DNA of 64,000 nucleotides from Methanobrevibacter boviskoreani JH1 (GTDB lineage Archaea; Methanobacteriota; Methanobacteria; Methanobacteriales; Methanobacteriaceae): the NCBI RefSeq assembly GCF_000320505.1, contig NZ_BAGX02000010.1, positions 118,281 to 182,280 of the forward strand. The letters are read 5' to 3'. A program made the position numbers and the translations under genes. Below, in pieces: positions 62,698-64,000 of this stretch; position 1 is the stretch's first letter; each line of letters starts with the position of its first letter. The notes under the pieces were generated by a model, which was given only the letters and a program-made list of their open reading frames with translations, made no database searches and was not told where the DNA came from.

Positions 62698-64000
62698 TCA
62701 ATTCCTTTTAAGACTTCTAAGTGGTTTTGTAATTTTCCAACTATTAGATGTTAAAACATCGTTTTTGAATCTTTTTAATTCTTTATTTTCTTCTTTAAGT
62801 TTTTTATTCTCGGAATCTAGACTATTTTTTTCGTCTTTTGTAATGTAATATTTATCTAAGAATAAATTATATTCATATAAATTGTTTTCAATTTCTTTAA
62901 ATAAGTAATTTTTTAACCATTCACTGAAATCAGGTCCATGATTAATATCGTTTATTGTTTTTAATACAGATATAGGCTGCATTGTATATGTATGAGGATA
63001 ATTTATCTGAGTTTGGGAGTAGTTTAAAATTTTATTATACAATCTTTCAGGATAAAGTTTTAAAAATTCCTCTTTAAAGGATTGTGTTTTTTGTATACAA
63101 CTTAAAAATTCATTAAGATCATCAATTGTATAAATAATATCATCATTTGTAGGTTCTAAATTAATTGGAGGTCCTGAGATATAATCTAATTCTTTCCCTT
63201 CAAATGGGTAAATTTCGTTAACTTTTCTTGCATGTTCTAATGTATCCTCATTGATTTTACGGTCATGATCAAATTCAACATTTAATAATCCAGGACAATA
63301 TCTAGTAAATATAATCGCCATTAATAAATTTTTATCATCACATTCCTCATCATTTAGTTGAATAGTGTGTAAAATTCTATCAAAAAATGGTGTTAAAGTT
63401 ATTACGTTTGAATAATAATTTCCAATTAATGATTTTCCGAAATGATTTCTAGACCTAGTTTCTGAGTATATAATGTCCGTCAATTCTTTAGAATTATCTT
63501 TTATATTAAAATCTTCTTTTAAATATTTGAAAGTATTTTTAAATATTTTTCCAGTAGACTCTTTTAGACAAGAATCCCAACAATCTTTTTTTCTAGATTC
63601 AATAAATTCATCGGGTGTCTGATTGAAAAATTCACGTACAGTTTCACCACCGTAACCTCCAAAAAGGTATAGGGTTTCATTTTCTTTATAGGTTTTGTAT
63701 TGGAATTGATTATGGAATCCTAATTTTAAATAACTACTTATTTTTAAAATAGTCATTATGTCTTTAAAGTATGTTCTGTCAATTGGGAAAACGTTTTGGT
63801 TCATTTTAAAATTGAATTTATCAGCAATTTTACTAGCAATTCTGTAATCCTCTCTGTGATGTGCTTTATCATCATTTGCACATTTAATTTTAATTTTATC
63901 TAAATCAATGTTTGCAGATAATGGAAGAGTAAATATCATTCTAGAGTCAAATCCTCCGGTTAATTCAAAAACCATATGATTACTTTCGGATTTAATCTTT
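62698..64000 (-). CDS. Asparagine-synthase-like ATP-pyrophosphatase domain protein, partial
   Basis: At least 433 residues; the frame is open through the right edge, so the N-terminus is missing. FELTGGFDSRMIF is the SGGxDS-type PP-loop that binds ATP, and LYLFGGYGGETVREFF is typical of asparagine-synthase C-domains. The C-terminal 60 residues are a coiled coil (DSENKKLKEENKELKRFKND) followed by SNSWKITKPLR, a tail seen in surface-glycan glycosyltransferases. It may amidate a sugar or peptide of a surface polymer. Whether an N-terminal glutaminase is present cannot be seen. Confidence 0.78.
   Translation of the reverse strand, partial: KIKSESNHMVFELTGGFDSRMIFTLPLSANIDLDKIKIKCANDDKAHHREDYRIASKIADKFNFKMNQNVFPIDRTYFKDIMTILKISSYLKLGFHNQFQYKTYKENETLYLFGGYGGETVREFFNQTPDEFIESRKKDCWDSCLKESTGKIFKNTFKYLKEDFNIKDNSKELTDIIYSETRSRNHFGKSLIGNYYSNVITLTPFFDRILHTIQLNDEECDDKNLLMAIIFTRYCPGLLNVEFDHDRKINEDTLEHARKVNEIYPFEGKELDYISGPPINLEPTNDDIIYTIDDLNEFLSCIQKTQSFKEEFLKLYPERLYNKILNYSQTQINYPHTYTMQPISVLKTINDINHGPDFSEWLKNYLFKEIENNLYEYNLFLDKYYITKDEKNSLDSENKKLKEENKELKRFKNDVLTSNSWKITKPLRSLKRN

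Overview
The window is a strongly A+T-rich chromosomal segment of a hydrogenotrophic methanogen of the order Methanobacteriales, most like Methanobrevibacter. The evidence is the end of an Eha-type energy-converting hydrogenase operon, a formylmethanofuran:H4MPT formyltransferase homologue, an F420H2:NADP oxidoreductase, HMG-CoA reductase and GGGP synthase for archaeal lipids, a complete archaeal exosome/RNase P/proteasome gene string, and archaeal TATA boxes with AGGTGA-type ribosome binding sites five bases before the start codon. The genus is inferred from gene content and base composition only.

Layout. 1-6.7 kb: end of the eha operon (partial polyferredoxin, a 10-cluster polyferredoxin, a HAD protein, a formyltransferase paralogue, a PfkB kinase), then a 6-cluster polyferredoxin and a CBS protein. 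7-9.3 kb: nucleotide-sugar epimerase and glycosyltransferase. 9.7-13.6 kb: an orphan small protein, a DUF2193-type protein, an aquaporin and a CMD-family protein. 13.8-24.1 kb: the translation/RNA-processing superoperon (L15e, COG1325, Rpp30, Pop5, PsmA, SDO1, Rrp4, Rrp41, Rrp42, L37Ae, RpoP, Brix, Pcc1, prefoldin beta, DUF3194), here opened up by AT-rich gaps. 24.7-28.9 kb: an iron locus (FeoB, Cys-rich zinc-ribbon protein, DtxR-FeoA regulator) with two identical operators around the feoB TATA box. 29-34.5 kb: HisA-like protein, PdxS, a sugar kinase, a CDF metal transporter and a thioesterase. 35.2-37.3 kb: amtB-glnK with two NrpR-type GGAA-N6-TTCC operators. 37.7-46.3 kb: membrane S26 peptidase, AroD, SucD, HMG-CoA reductase with a TetR regulator, Fno, and a hydroxyacyl-CoA dehydrogenase. 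46.8-49.3 kb (minus strand): ArsR regulator and His-rich Zn/Cd P-type ATPase with a clear operator. 49.8-53.3 kb: DUF116 protein, small zinc-ribbon protein and two cell-surface proteins. 53.5-62.5 kb: Tsr3, L40e, GGGP synthase and the NurA-HerA-Mre11-Rad50 DNA-end-processing set. 62.7 kb to the right edge: a partial asparagine-synthase-like protein.

Most of the window is core methanogen housekeeping. I see no tRNA, rRNA, CRISPR array, IS element or prophage. The points most worth checking are regulatory: metal- and nitrogen-responsive operators that bracket TATA boxes at three loci, structured leaders before rpl15e and amtB, two genes (rrp41, feoB) whose best-placed start codon is AUU, a possible small RNA near 24.44 kb, and a recurring pattern of decayed 45-75 bp duplications confined to intergenic DNA. 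I did not find a convincing wholly new system. The closest candidates are the redox module appended to eha and the small Cys-rich protein between FeoB and its presumed regulator.
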